A stretch of 64,000 nt of DNA, taken from the NCBI RefSeq assembly GCF_000340215.1, contig NW_006921541.1, forward strand, positions 2,825,527 through 2,889,526, read 5' to 3'. Positions 47,411 through 56,216 of this stretch are shown piece after piece (position 1 is the stretch's first letter; the number at the start of each line of letters is the position of its first letter). Below the pieces are notes generated by a model. It was not told the DNA's origin and searched no databases. It worked only from the letters and a program-made list of their open reading frames with translations. A program made the translations under genes and the position numbers. Origin of the DNA: Pseudocercospora fijiensis CIRAD86. Lineage: Eukaryota > Ascomycota > Dothideomycetes > Mycosphaerellales > Mycosphaerellaceae.

Positions 47411-48040
47411 CTATCTGTATTTGCGGTACGTAGTCTTCTTATTTAAAGTAGTCTCGTCTATAAATACTAACTTCTCGATAGGCTAATCTTTATACTTCTC
47501 GCTCTAAACCGCTCTATTCTTCGTATTACGCTCTAAAGCGATCTTACGCGATGCTTTACGGCTCTATTTTATTACTTCGGTAAGGATACGGTAGATCGTC
47601 TTTAGCGATACTATTAAACTAAAGTTGTTATATAGCTCGAGAGCTATTTCTTCGAGGTATATCTCCGGTCGATTAGTTAAGTATTCTTCGAGCTACTAAC
47701 GCTTACAACTTAGTAGAAACATTAATATTTCTATCGTTTTACTTACCTCTCGTATCTCCGCCGTTATCGCTAGTTACGGACTCGGTTTGCCTCGAATTAG
47801 GTAGTAATACTCGCTAAATAAGTTATAATTAATACGCTATCGATATAGCGTCGAAACCGCGACTCCTAACTTCTTATAGATGTCCTAAATACTAAATCTA
47901 CCCTCGAATAGCTGCTTTACTTTTACCTTAGTCGCTAGCGGTATTTTAGTACTATAACCGTTACGACGCGCCGGCGGCGGCGTACCTTGCGACTTCCTAC
48001 GTATTACTATTGCTATAGCGATAAGAGACGGACAAACAAT
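47411..48040 (-). pseudogene. Tc1/mariner-type transposase, N-terminal half
   Basis: Minus strand from about 48040. It has a helix-turn-helix N-terminus (VKVKQLFEGRFS...IYKKLGV...LYR), then a second DNA-binding stretch (RPEIYLEEIALELY, IYRIL). The first catalytic Asp is in LVFIDETTLN, followed by TYRKY at the break. The protein continues at 5415. Stops are RIP-type only. The right end of the transposon is probably near 48045-48090 but no terminal repeat could be confirmed. Confidence 0.78.
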
Positions 48041-48089
48041 ACCTTAGAGGGCTCTATACTATTAAAACGGCGACAACACGATATATTCT

Positions 48090-48189
48090 CAAATAGGCGG
48101 TGCGCGGCTCTGCGGAGGCTTGGCATTCTCACGTAACCCGAGAAACCCAGTAGAATACAGCAGCAGCATCCTCCCACTTTCATGCGACA
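48090..48189 (+). other. RIP border and promoter region of the 48190 gene
   Basis: Composition returns to normal at about 48090, leaving about 100 bases between the transposon block and the start codon. No TATA box is evident. Confidence 0.4.
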
Positions 48190-49428
48190 ATGTCAACTAC
48201 GTCGGAAGTCTCCCACTCAGACCTTTCGGGTCTCCCAACTCATGGGACTGCCAAGATTACAAATGTGGAACATTTGGCGTCATACAACTGGATTGAAGCA
48301 CCGGTCGCTACCATAGCCGTGCCTGGCGGCCCTCCTCTGTGGTCTCCCGCAAAGCATCCGAAACAAGTGAAGAAAGATAGTGGCCATGTGTACATTGCTC
48401 AAAACGCAGCTCGCCACCCAGAAAGCCCTATGGAGCCCCTTTTCCGTGCCTTGTTCATCGAGCACCCCGACTTCAACATCCGTGAAACCGATCTCGTGAG
48501 CGACCGCAACAACATCCGAAAATTATTGGCGTTTGTGGATCCTGCTACATCGAGAAACAGCCACGAAGCTTTCACGATCCGAGCGGAGTTCGTAGAGGGG
48601 ACGGTGATTTTCTGTCGTGAGGAAGCTAAGGTTCAAGAATTCATTGGACCGAACGAGTTCAGAGGCTTTGGACACGAGTTTGAGAAATCTTATACTAAGC
48701 CTTCGGTTTCTGAGAGCACAGGTCACCACAGGATCATATCGTACGGCTTTTGTGATCTTCGCTTTCTGATTAGGTACGAGACGGACGGCTACGTGGACGA
48801 CCGCGGTGCACCAGCCGACAAGGATCAGGAAGGCGACATGACTGATCTGTTGCGTTCTCTGTCTCTCAACGAGGATCGTCCACATGGTGCAGGTGGTGCA
48901 GCTTCTTCGAAGCTGACCATCTGGAAGACCGGGATCAAAGTGCCGCTTACCTCTACGCTCGAGATTAAGACTCGTGTAGCACACAAATCGCTCTCCATAG
49001 ACGAAGTCGCTCCACAGCTGTGGGTCTCTCAAACGCCGAAGCTGGTGCGAGCTTATCACAACAAGGGCGTCTTTGATCCGCCCAGAGTGGAAGATGTGAC
49101 AGCACTAGTGAAACAATGGGAGGGGAGAAAGGGAGAAGCACTGCAGAAGCTGGGTGCCTTGATACACAAAATCATCGAAGTATTGAAGGAATACTCTTCT
49201 GCCACAATCAGGTTTGTTCCGGACGACAGAAAACTGATCATCAGTCGGGAAGAGACAAGAAATCTGTTGCCAAGGGATCTTTACTGTGAGTGGGCTAACA
49301 CAATGCCCAGTGACTCGAAGCAACACAATGCTGGTGAACCTTGTGCAACGGGAGCTACTGTAAGTGGTGTTGTCCCGTGTGGGAACATTTGTGCTGAGAT
49401 ACACAGGAATCAGTCGGAAAGAACATAG
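48190..49428 (+). CDS. Conserved fungal protein of unknown function (family often labelled geranylgeranyl pyrophosphate synthetase in databases)
   Basis: 412 residues, intact and of normal composition although only 100 bases from the RIP-mutated block. From memory of the family, the pattern SYNWIEAPVATIAVPGGPPLW, then GHVYIAQNAARHPESPMEPL and DRNNIRKLLAFV is typical of a fungal-specific group often named geranylgeranyl pyrophosphate synthetase. It has no DDxxD prenyltransferase motif, so that name is probably wrong. The C-terminal part (LWVSQTPKLVRAYHNKGVF...VEDVTALVKQWE) is also typical. A consensus donor gtaagt at 49360 with a possible acceptor at 49457 would replace the tail by a shorter one ending TAA at 49487. 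I cannot decide between the two forms. Confidence 0.75.
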   Translation: MSTTSEVSHSDLSGLPTHGTAKITNVEHLASYNWIEAPVATIAVPGGPPLWSPAKHPKQVKKDSGHVYIAQNAARHPESPMEPLFRALFIEHPDFNIRETDLVSDRNNIRKLLAFVDPATSRNSHEAFTIRAEFVEGTVIFCREEAKVQEFIGPNEFRGFGHEFEKSYTKPSVSESTGHHRIISYGFCDLRFLIRYETDGYVDDRGAPADKDQEGDMTDLLRSLSLNEDRPHGAGGAASSKLTIWKTGIKVPLTSTLEIKTRVAHKSLSIDEVAPQLWVSQTPKLVRAYHNKGVFDPPRVEDVTALVKQWEGRKGEALQKLGALIHKIIEVLKEYSSATIRFVPDDRKLIISREETRNLLPRDLYCEWANTMPSDSKQHNAGEPCATGATVSGVVPCGNICAEIHRNQSERT

Positions 49429-49574
49429 CATCTGTGTCTTCTAAGACGGAAACTCAGGTGGGAAACGATGCATCCTTTGCAGCATAAGTTTTCCTACTTA
49501 ATGGCGTTTGTGAAGAGCGTACTGCCAGCCAAAGCAAGACATGATTCCAATTCCCCTGTTTGATGTGGCGCTGA

Positions 49575-50318
49575 AGGGGGTTACATGCATCCGGTTATCG
49601 ACAATATTTCCACCTTCTCAAAATCCATGTCAGCTTGTTCCAGCAGCTTGTACCTACCTATGCGTTCTTCAAGGCAGACGTTCTGGAAGGTCAATTTCTG
49701 GACGACGTTATTCTAGATATGAAAGCGAGAAAGCAGGAACTGGAGTTGGGAGACCAGGGCGACGAAAGACTGGCGCGAGACTCGGCATTCCGCCTTGTAT
49801 ACTACATCCTGATAGGAGAATTTTTGTGCGCAAAAGCTTGCGAAGGAGACATACTAGCACTCAACGCTATGAATCGCAAATTAGTCCTTCGAAAAGATCC
49901 CACCTATACCGGTTCGTACGATGCCATCGGTCAAGGGGTGCTAGTGAACGGATATCGATTTCAGAAATCTTTGGGGAGAATTGCGAAGCTGAACGGGGAA
50001 TATGAAGATATCCAAAACTCTGATCGATGCTCGCGATATCCTTCTCGCGTATGCCTTATCACTACGCGCTGTGCTGGAAACTCAGGTCCCCCTTCGCGCA
50101 TGCCCAAGTTTCTCCTTTTCTCGCTGACTCCTGCTGCACCAATTTCTTCCCGCGCCTATCAATTGCCTGAACACTTATTGACGCTCCCTGTCATTTCTGG
50201 GCTCCATCGGCATCACCATCACACGAAATGGTTATCAGGGACCACTTCGCCGCTGTTGAACTTACATCCAAGGTATCTGAATCACTTGGTAACCTTCCAA
50301 GACCCCCAGAAACCATAG
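49575..50318 (+). CDS. Hypothetical ORF, possibly a gene fragment
   Basis: The frame is open from 49575 to the stop at 50316-50318, but its first in-frame start candidate is TTG 49635. The first 130 codons look protein-like (LVPTYAFFKADVLEGQFLDDV, ARDSAFRLVYYILIGEFL, and so on). After about 50020 the translation becomes Ser/Pro/His-rich and improbable, so an intron or a decayed 3' end is likely. With no good ATG it may be a downstream exon or a separated, degenerate piece of a gene. I do not recognise it. Confidence 0.35.
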   Translation, partial: RGLHASGYRQYFHLLKIHVSLFQQLVPTYAFFKADVLEGQFLDDVILDMKARKQELELGDQGDERLARDSAFRLVYYILIGEFLCAKACEGDILALNAMNRKLVLRKDPTYTGSYDAIGQGVLVNGYRFQKSLGRIAKLNGEYEDIQNSDRCSRYPSRVCLITTRCAGNSGPPSRMPKFLLFSLTPAAPISSRAYQLPEHLLTLPVISGLHRHHHHTKWLSGTTSPLLNLHPRYLNHLVTFQDPQKP

Positions 50319-50326
50319 AAACCAGT

Positions 50327-50788
50327 TTACGTGAGAAGTGCACCGATGCCCTTAGCTCTTCTATCAAATAGGGCCATGAGCAGCAAGAGCTGCTTGTGGA
50401 CGGGCTCGTCTGAGTGCTTAGGCGAGCCGGTAGGGGTGAAGGTGCGGATGATGTCGTCGCGTGTCGTATCGTGTTCGAGTTGCATACACACAGGAAGACC
50501 GGGGACAGAAAGACCGGGGAGTGTCTCCATGTCGGTTATGATCCAGATTCCGTGCTCGAAGGTGCACTTCATTAGAGGGATGCGGTCGCTGGTTCGAACT
50601 ACCTGCAGCTTGGTGATGTGATCGACATCTTCTCCACTGAAATGAACAGCGGCAATGTCACTGAATCGAGCCGGGAAACAGGTGACGACAAAGTTCGTGG
50701 TCGACCAGTAGCTTCGGTATGCGTTGCTATAGAAGCCTTTGGCCTCAAATGACTGCCTGCAAGTCGCGCGTGAATGCCAAGCCTTCAC
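50327..50788 (-). pseudogene. Truncated paralogue of the 51304 gene
   Basis: 153 codons. The segment CRQSFEAKGFYSNAYRSYWSTTNFVV aligns with the CRQIYEETRGYYIDAFRSYWQDTEFYV region of the neighbouring gene. The upstream leader (HVKAW..., nucleotides 50775-50813) is about 88 percent identical to 52211-52249. Between these two parts about 95 codons, including the LPAELRNEIY motif, are missing, so the leader is fused directly to the middle of the protein. It could be a deleted tandem duplicate or have an unrecognised intron ending at the acttgcag just before the CRQ codons. No other domain is visible. Confidence 0.55.
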
Positions 50789-51303
50789 ATGCAGGGACTC
50801 GCAGCTCCTGCCTCCACATCAGCAGTCTTAGAGGCGCGGGGCTACCTCACATACGGCTCTTTTCGCAGTGTAGCGAGCTACTGCAACGACAACAGTAGTC
50901 AAATTTCGGTAACAGAGGCCGTAAAACGACGACAAATCGGAAGTGACGCGCATGCAGATTCAATCTGATACCTAGTTTGCTCGGCGACAGAGTACTAGTC
51001 TTTTGATGAAACCATGTCGAGCGAATCACTGCATTCCGCAACTTTCATCCACATCACCAAGCTTCCTTCCTATCTCCCAGCGCCGTCTCCATGAAGGCAC
51101 CATCTCATATCGCAAAGCTCAACTCCATGTCTACTCTCCACTGCCATTGATGTCGATTTGTTCCTCGAAACAGTGCCACACCAGCCGCCCTATAGCCTTT
51201 CGTTTGCTCGAGGGTTGGAGTTTTGATTACTATCAGCAGAAGTTAGTAAATGCGTCGCTATGGGAAATGTGATAGTTGCAAACATACTGTCTGGATCTGT
51301 GAA
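50789..51303. other. Intergenic, nothing supported
   Basis: 515 bases between the two 2EXR-type paralogues. Short ORFs occur on both strands but none is convincing; apart from the leader similarity at its left edge I see no repeat or RNA gene. Confidence 0.5.
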
Positions 51304-52122
51304 TCATTCCTCGCGACCTCGACGACCCCAGATAGGCAGAGCACTGATTTCAACCTCATTGTACCACCTCCTGCACTGGCGCAAGTGCCAGATCACGCAA
51401 GCAAGCTGCAGATAGGGCGGAATTCGGTGGCTTTTGAAAAGGCGAGAATAATTTGGATACTTCGTCCCTTCTGTCTGGTAGATCTCGATGTGGACTGTGC
51501 CCCTATAACTGACTTGAATAGCCAGAGCTGCCCCCGGGCAAGTGACGCTGCGCCAGGTCCCATTTCGAAGGACCCAGCGGTCGAAGATATGCTGTCCGTG
51601 TCTGTAATGATAATCTCTGCAGACGGAGATCTTGCGGATTTGATTGACGTCTCTTGCGCAAAACGTGACAAGCTCGACTTTGTCTATGGCGTTGGGGTAA
51701 TCTTCATCGTCCGACTTCTCCTGCTCCTCCTCCTGGTCAAGATACCTGTCGTGCCGCGGCTTCGGCGGCTCTTCACATTCAACGTAGAACTCAGTATCCT
51801 GCCAGTAACTCCGAAACGCGTCAATGTAGTATCCTCGAGTCTCCTCGTAAATCTGACGGCAGGTGGACAGGATCGATTTCTCCGGTGGCCTGGCCTCGAA
51901 CAGTTCTACTTTCTCCTCAACATTATGGTCTGAAGCGAAGGTGAGCTCATAGATCTCGTTGCGAAGCTCAGCTGGAATCTTGTCGAGAAATGGGCACGGC
52001 GCTGCTGCAGCAGGCGACATCGCGTGCGGCATTTGCTCTGCAGCTGTGGTGGCTAAGTGGAAGACTGCGCCAACGAGATCTGATGCCGCTATTTCAGTTT
52101 GAAGTTTTCCGTCTGGCGCCAT
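51304..52122 (-). CDS. F-box-like/2EXR-type fungal protein
   Basis: 272 residues if started at MAPDGKL (52122); the frame is open further upstream to 52269, but that part duplicates the untranslated leader of the paralogue, so I prefer the inner start. The motif FLDKIPAELRNEIYELTF near residue 45 is the LPxELRxxIY signature of a large fungal family related to F-box-like/2EXR proteins. It is followed by STCRQIYEET and YIDAFRSYW, then a Glu/Asp/Lys-rich linker and a C-terminal beta-rich region. These families expand by duplication in Pezizomycotina, and few members have known roles. It is divergent with the MYND gene, sharing a 243-base intergenic region (52123-52365). Confidence 0.7.
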   Translation of the reverse strand: MAPDGKLQTEIAASDLVGAVFHLATTAAEQMPHAMSPAAAAPCPFLDKIPAELRNEIYELTFASDHNVEEKVELFEARPPEKSILSTCRQIYEETRGYYIDAFRSYWQDTEFYVECEEPPKPRHDRYLDQEEEQEKSDDEDYPNAIDKVELVTFCARDVNQIRKISVCRDYHYRHGQHIFDRWVLRNGTWRSVTCPGAALAIQVSYRGTVHIEIYQTEGTKYPNYSRLFKSHRIPPYLQLACVIWHLRQCRRWYNEVEISALPIWGRRGREE

Positions 52123-52365
52123 TTCGTGAATTTTCGTGTCCGAGGGTTTGTGTCGATGTCGAGTTGCAAGTCGGACTGCCAAGAAGTAAGTTGCTCGAGT
52201 GCGGCTTCTTTGCCAAGCTTTCACATGCAGGGAGCCGCAGCTCTTGCCTGCATAATATCGTTTGCTCACCGGTCAACTCCAAAACGACCATGTATTCATC
52301 AGCAAACATCACCAACATAGGATCTCCACCCTCACTAAAACATCCACCCACCACTCTCGCCCAAA

Positions 52366-53542
52366 ATGCCAATCCTCCCTCGCTTCGCGCACCTCGACCC
52401 CAGCGCGCCTCTCCCAGAAGGCCAAGCTTGGGCGGTTATGATCAGACCCATCGCCGCGACCGAGAACTCAGAAGCTGAAGTAGAGTTCTACAAACTTCCA
52501 GTATCATTATCTCACCACGCCTGGACGACAAGCGAGATTTCTAAGAGAGTCGGCTTCCCTCTTCAACTGGCGCAATGGCAGCATCGGTAAGGTGGCTTCA
52601 GATCAAGTACTCTTGGAACAACTCTGCTAATGAAGAGGCGGCAGAGAAACGTCCCTTCCAAACCCGGCGATCGCGAAAACTCTCTTCTTCGAAATAACGC
52701 AGGAGGAAAGCTTTGGGAGCTGTGCCCCTGCCGCGAAGGATTGGACGGGTGATGTAGTCGCCATCCGAGCTGATGAGAAAGAGTTGCCGGAGGAGCATGT
52801 CAAAGCGGTACGTTCTTTTTCCTTTTTCAACAGGAGAGGAGAGGAGACTCAGCTTGAGTAATACCTTACCTCGATCTCGAACAAATCGCCACCCTTACCA
52901 CCCTTTCATAAAAATCAACTAAAACAGTCCAATATCCTCACCATCCATACCCACCATTCATACCCCCCAACATCCTCCGTCCCTCAAGCTAAGTTCCTTC
53001 CCATCTAGCTCCTCTCCTACATCTCCAACATCATATCCCCCCTCCTCGAACCCATCCCGGAACTCCGCTCCCTCCTCGCCTACGAAGGCGACACAAATGC
53101 CGAAACCCACGAAGCACTGGCAGACCGCGTCGAAGCCCTGACAGAAAAAGTCCTAAGAAAACTCTCCCCTCCAGTCTTTCATGCCTATTTCGAGCAATAT
53201 CGAGCTTATCACGCCGCGAACGAAGAGGGACCAAAGAGTGCTGACCTTACTGAAGAGACTTCTACCAACAAAGACGGCGAACCAGAGAGTTCTGACCTTA
53301 CTGAAGCCGCGACCGAAGAGGATCTCCGCTGGCTCGACCTCCCATCCCCCGTCCAGATTTCAGTAGGCGCAGATCACAAGATTCCAGTGCCGTGTAGTGT
53401 TTGTGATGGGGTTGAGGGGAAGATGATGAGGTGTGGGAAGTGTAAGAGTAAGGATGTATGGTATTGTGGGAAGGGGTGTCAGAGGGAGGATTGGAAGGGG
53501 GGACATAAGGATGTTTGCGGGAGGGAGGAGGAGGAGGAGTAG
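52366..53542 (+). CDS. MYND zinc-finger protein, three exons
   Basis: Exons 52366-52586, 52645-52807 and 53009-53542 give 305 residues. Intron 1 (58 bases) has gtaagg, a ctaat branch site and cag. Intron 2 (about 201 bases) has gtacgt and ag 53007-53008, with gctaag upstream. Both junctions keep the frame. The C-terminal MYND finger spans residues 257-298 with all ligands: C257, C260, C270, C273, C281, C285, H294 and C298. A short Glu tail (GREEEEE) ends the protein. The middle (residues about 129-200) is alpha-helical in look, and residues about 204-230 contain two copies of an SxDLTE phrase. MYND fingers bind proline-rich peptides; nothing more specific can be said because no SET domain accompanies it. 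Confidence 0.8.
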
Positions 53543-54610
53543 AGGGACACTGGGGTGGGAGAGGGGAGGGGATGATGAGGGTGCGGAGAATGAAGGGAGT
53601 GGGGTGAGGAGTGTGGGGGAGGATAGCTACGAGGGAGATGGTGAAGCGAGAACGGATAGGAAGGATTGGGAGGTAATATATCGGGAGGGTTGCTGTGGGT
53701 AGGTGTAGAGGATAGAGGGTATTGCGGGGGATGAGGTCGAATCGCCCGTTGTGATCGCATGGGCGTTGAGGATGCAAGGCCGCGAGATCATGGCCTCAGA
53801 TACATACGACCGAGCTGCTATCGAGGCAGTCTGCTAAACAGCTTTGCCATCTTCGGATAATTCGGAGTTCCAAGTCCAGTAACAGGATCGCTAAAAAGCT
53901 CAATGTCAACAAACCACAATACGATCAAGTCATTGCTTCACTGGGGTAGGAAACGTGGCGTGCACTCGCAACTTCCGCATTGAGCTTTGGTGACAGCTGA
54001 TAGATATAGCCATCTCTGACGGTGGCGCCCTTCCACCTCTTCCATTGCTTGTGAAGTCCAGTCTCAAGCACACCAAGATGGTGTCGTGGAAGCCTCAGGT
54101 TATCAGTCGTGTGCGCTCGTGCTCCCAATTGCTAGCAGCTACAGAGCTACCGCAAACGCCATCGGAATCGGTTCTTCCAATCAAAATGAATTATTGATGT
54201 TGCGGAACACCAGAGCGTATCGGAATTCGAATGCTACAACAATGCAGGTCCTGTGACTATGAGTACGAGTACGTGTTCTGAGTGCATCTCAGTGAGCAAC
54301 AAAGAAAGTCCTCGCCGCAACTCGACGTGGAAATTTACTCCTGGTTCCGAATCTGGTAGGAAGTGCCAGAGGGGGCTTCTTTCGTGACATGTTCATTGAA
54401 TACAGCCTAGAACTGATCCGATCTATGCTAACACTGCACCCAGGACTGTTGACCGGTAGTCTTGAGATCTTCGGCCATCTCCTCGAGCGCGCCACCTCAA
54501 GCAGGCAGCGATCAGCCTTGGGCCAAGCTCACCGTATCTTACATGGCATGCTCATCCTCAACAGGACGCTATTTGCCGTACTTCCTTGCCTCTGATTCAC
54601 GTCTGCTCGC
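53543..54610. other. Intergenic between the convergent MYND gene and PUP1
   Basis: About 1.07 kb. The first 200 bases are purine-rich (gggagg and gaggag runs) and probably 3' untranslated. The rest shows no ORF with protein-like features, no tRNA and no repeat that I can support. Confidence 0.5.
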
Positions 54611-55515
54611 TCATGCCGTCGCTTGTGTGTCCACATCCATCTTCTCACCAATGCCAGCCTCGCCATCGCCAATGTCCTGCACCGTCACATACTTGCTGAT
54701 CTCCTCTTTCGTGATGATCTTCTCGTTGAGCACAGCAGTAGTGCCCCGTGGGAACTTGTAATCTCTCTGCTTCCTCTCTCTGGTGTTGGGCGTCTTGTAA
54801 TTCCTCATCAACGTCGTCTTCTCTTGTGTAATCACACACACATCCACGTTGCTTCCAGATCCCAGGTCATTCCAGATACCAGCCTCAATCGCGTCCGCAC
54901 AAAGCTTCACTGCTTCATCCTTGGTCAAGTTACCCTTCCAGCTGGTCTCGAAAACGCTCATGGCGGCCAGCGAGCCTGAGCCCATGGTCACGTATGGAAG
55001 CTTGTCTGTGCTTCCGTGCGCGTGGACTGTGAAGAGATGGCTCCCTGTAGGATCACAGCCCGCTACGACCAGATATGCGCCGATGTGTCCCTGGTATCGG
55101 AAGAGGTGCTGCTTGAGCATGGTCATGACAGTCACGACGCGTGGTTTTCGGCCGGTCGAGAGCGAATGTAGTTCGAGGTTGGAGGACATGAGGGCTGTGG
55201 TGAATTCGGTGTCTGCTGCAGTTCCGGCGCCTGCACACCAGATCTGAGGGGCGATGTAGTGAAGCTTCTCGCAGTTCTGGGGCGGAACGTTAGCATATGG
55301 TGGAGCGCTCTTGTATGGGAGTTGTCGGTTGGCGCGCATACCTTGTCAGCTACTATGGGGCCGCTAGTAGCTCTGGTATCTGCTGCGATGACAACACCGC
55401 CATCGTAAAGGCAGCCGACGATGGTGGTACCGGTGGATGTGGCCTTGGGGAGTGGAACACCAGCGGCGTGCAGGGCGACATTTCTGTTGTGGTTGCTGAA
55501 GTCGAAGCCCGGCAT
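54611..55515 (-). CDS. PUP1: 20S proteasome subunit beta-2 (trypsin-like activity)
   Basis: Exon 1 is 55515-55342 and exon 2 is 55276-54611; the 65-base intron has gtatgc, a gctaac branch and ccccag. The product has 279 residues. The propeptide ends at Gly29, and autocatalytic cleavage exposes Thr30 in STGTTIVG. The catalytic set is complete: Thr30 (Thr1), Asp46 (Asp17) and Lys62 (Lys33); the intron falls between the Asp and Lys codons. The residues [12 protein letters not shown] and the C-terminal arm that wraps the neighbouring beta-3 subunit in known structures are present. It works in the beta ring of the proteasome in nucleus and cytosol. It is divergent from NUP159 across about 700 bases. 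I found no clear Rpn4-type PACE box (ggtggcaaa) in that region. Confidence 0.95.
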
Positions 55516-56216
55516 GTTGGATCAAAGTTTCGCGTATGTTGGTCTCGAGGGATTGTATTGCGCGCAGAGGGGTGAGAGATGTTGGTGCAGCTGGTTCGAT
55601 GTTTGGTGGATGGTCAGTTCGCTTCAGGCTGCTGAGACGTCGGAGTCGGAGCTTGTGAGCCCACTGCCGATGCGAGAAGTTGCGGTACAGAAATGCAGTG
55701 CTGGACAGTGGAGGGAAGCTCTCGACAATATCAGGTATCTTTGCTATGGACAATGTAGCAATTTCTATGGCATATCACAGCAACGACACACCTCTCCAGT
55801 CAAGCACCTGTCGGGAGTGTCCGATCTGATAGAACTGCTCGATACCTCTTCGTCGGTGACTACACATTCTGCCCCGCAGTCACGTCGAGATGTGAGCTCG
55901 GACGCGCGATCACGTTCTGAGACGTGTGTTTAGCTCGGCGACTTTGCGATCAAGTGAAGTACTTTCTGCCTCTTGTACTCGCCAACTTGCTGGAGCACAT
56001 TCGCCCAAGCGCATCCACACCGAACCCATCCACCGACTCGGACTGTCCACCACCAGTTTGCCGCCTGTGCAAGTCCGCTCATTGAACGAGTCGCTCCGCA
56101 ACAGCACCACGGCGCAACCATCTTCCCCAGCAACGCCAAAACACGATCGCCAACATCACCCCGACCGCGAGCATCACACAGGAAGTCCGAAAGCATCATA
56201 CCAAGTTGATGGCAAG
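55516..56216. promoter_or_regulatory. Divergent promoter region of PUP1 and NUP159
   Basis: 701 bases. The right part (55926-56216) is open in the NUP159 frame but has no ATG, so it is taken as 5' untranslated. No TATA box or known fungal proteasome element was seen. Confidence 0.45.

Noticed and set aside
51250..51933. Plus-strand ORF of 227 codons
   Set aside because: It overlaps the 2EXR-type gene on the other strand, which has a recognisable motif and better codon use.
55926..56216. N-terminal extension of NUP159 by 97 codons
   Set aside because: It would need a GTG start, and its Ser/Thr/Pro/His-rich sequence looks untranslated; the first ATG is 56217.
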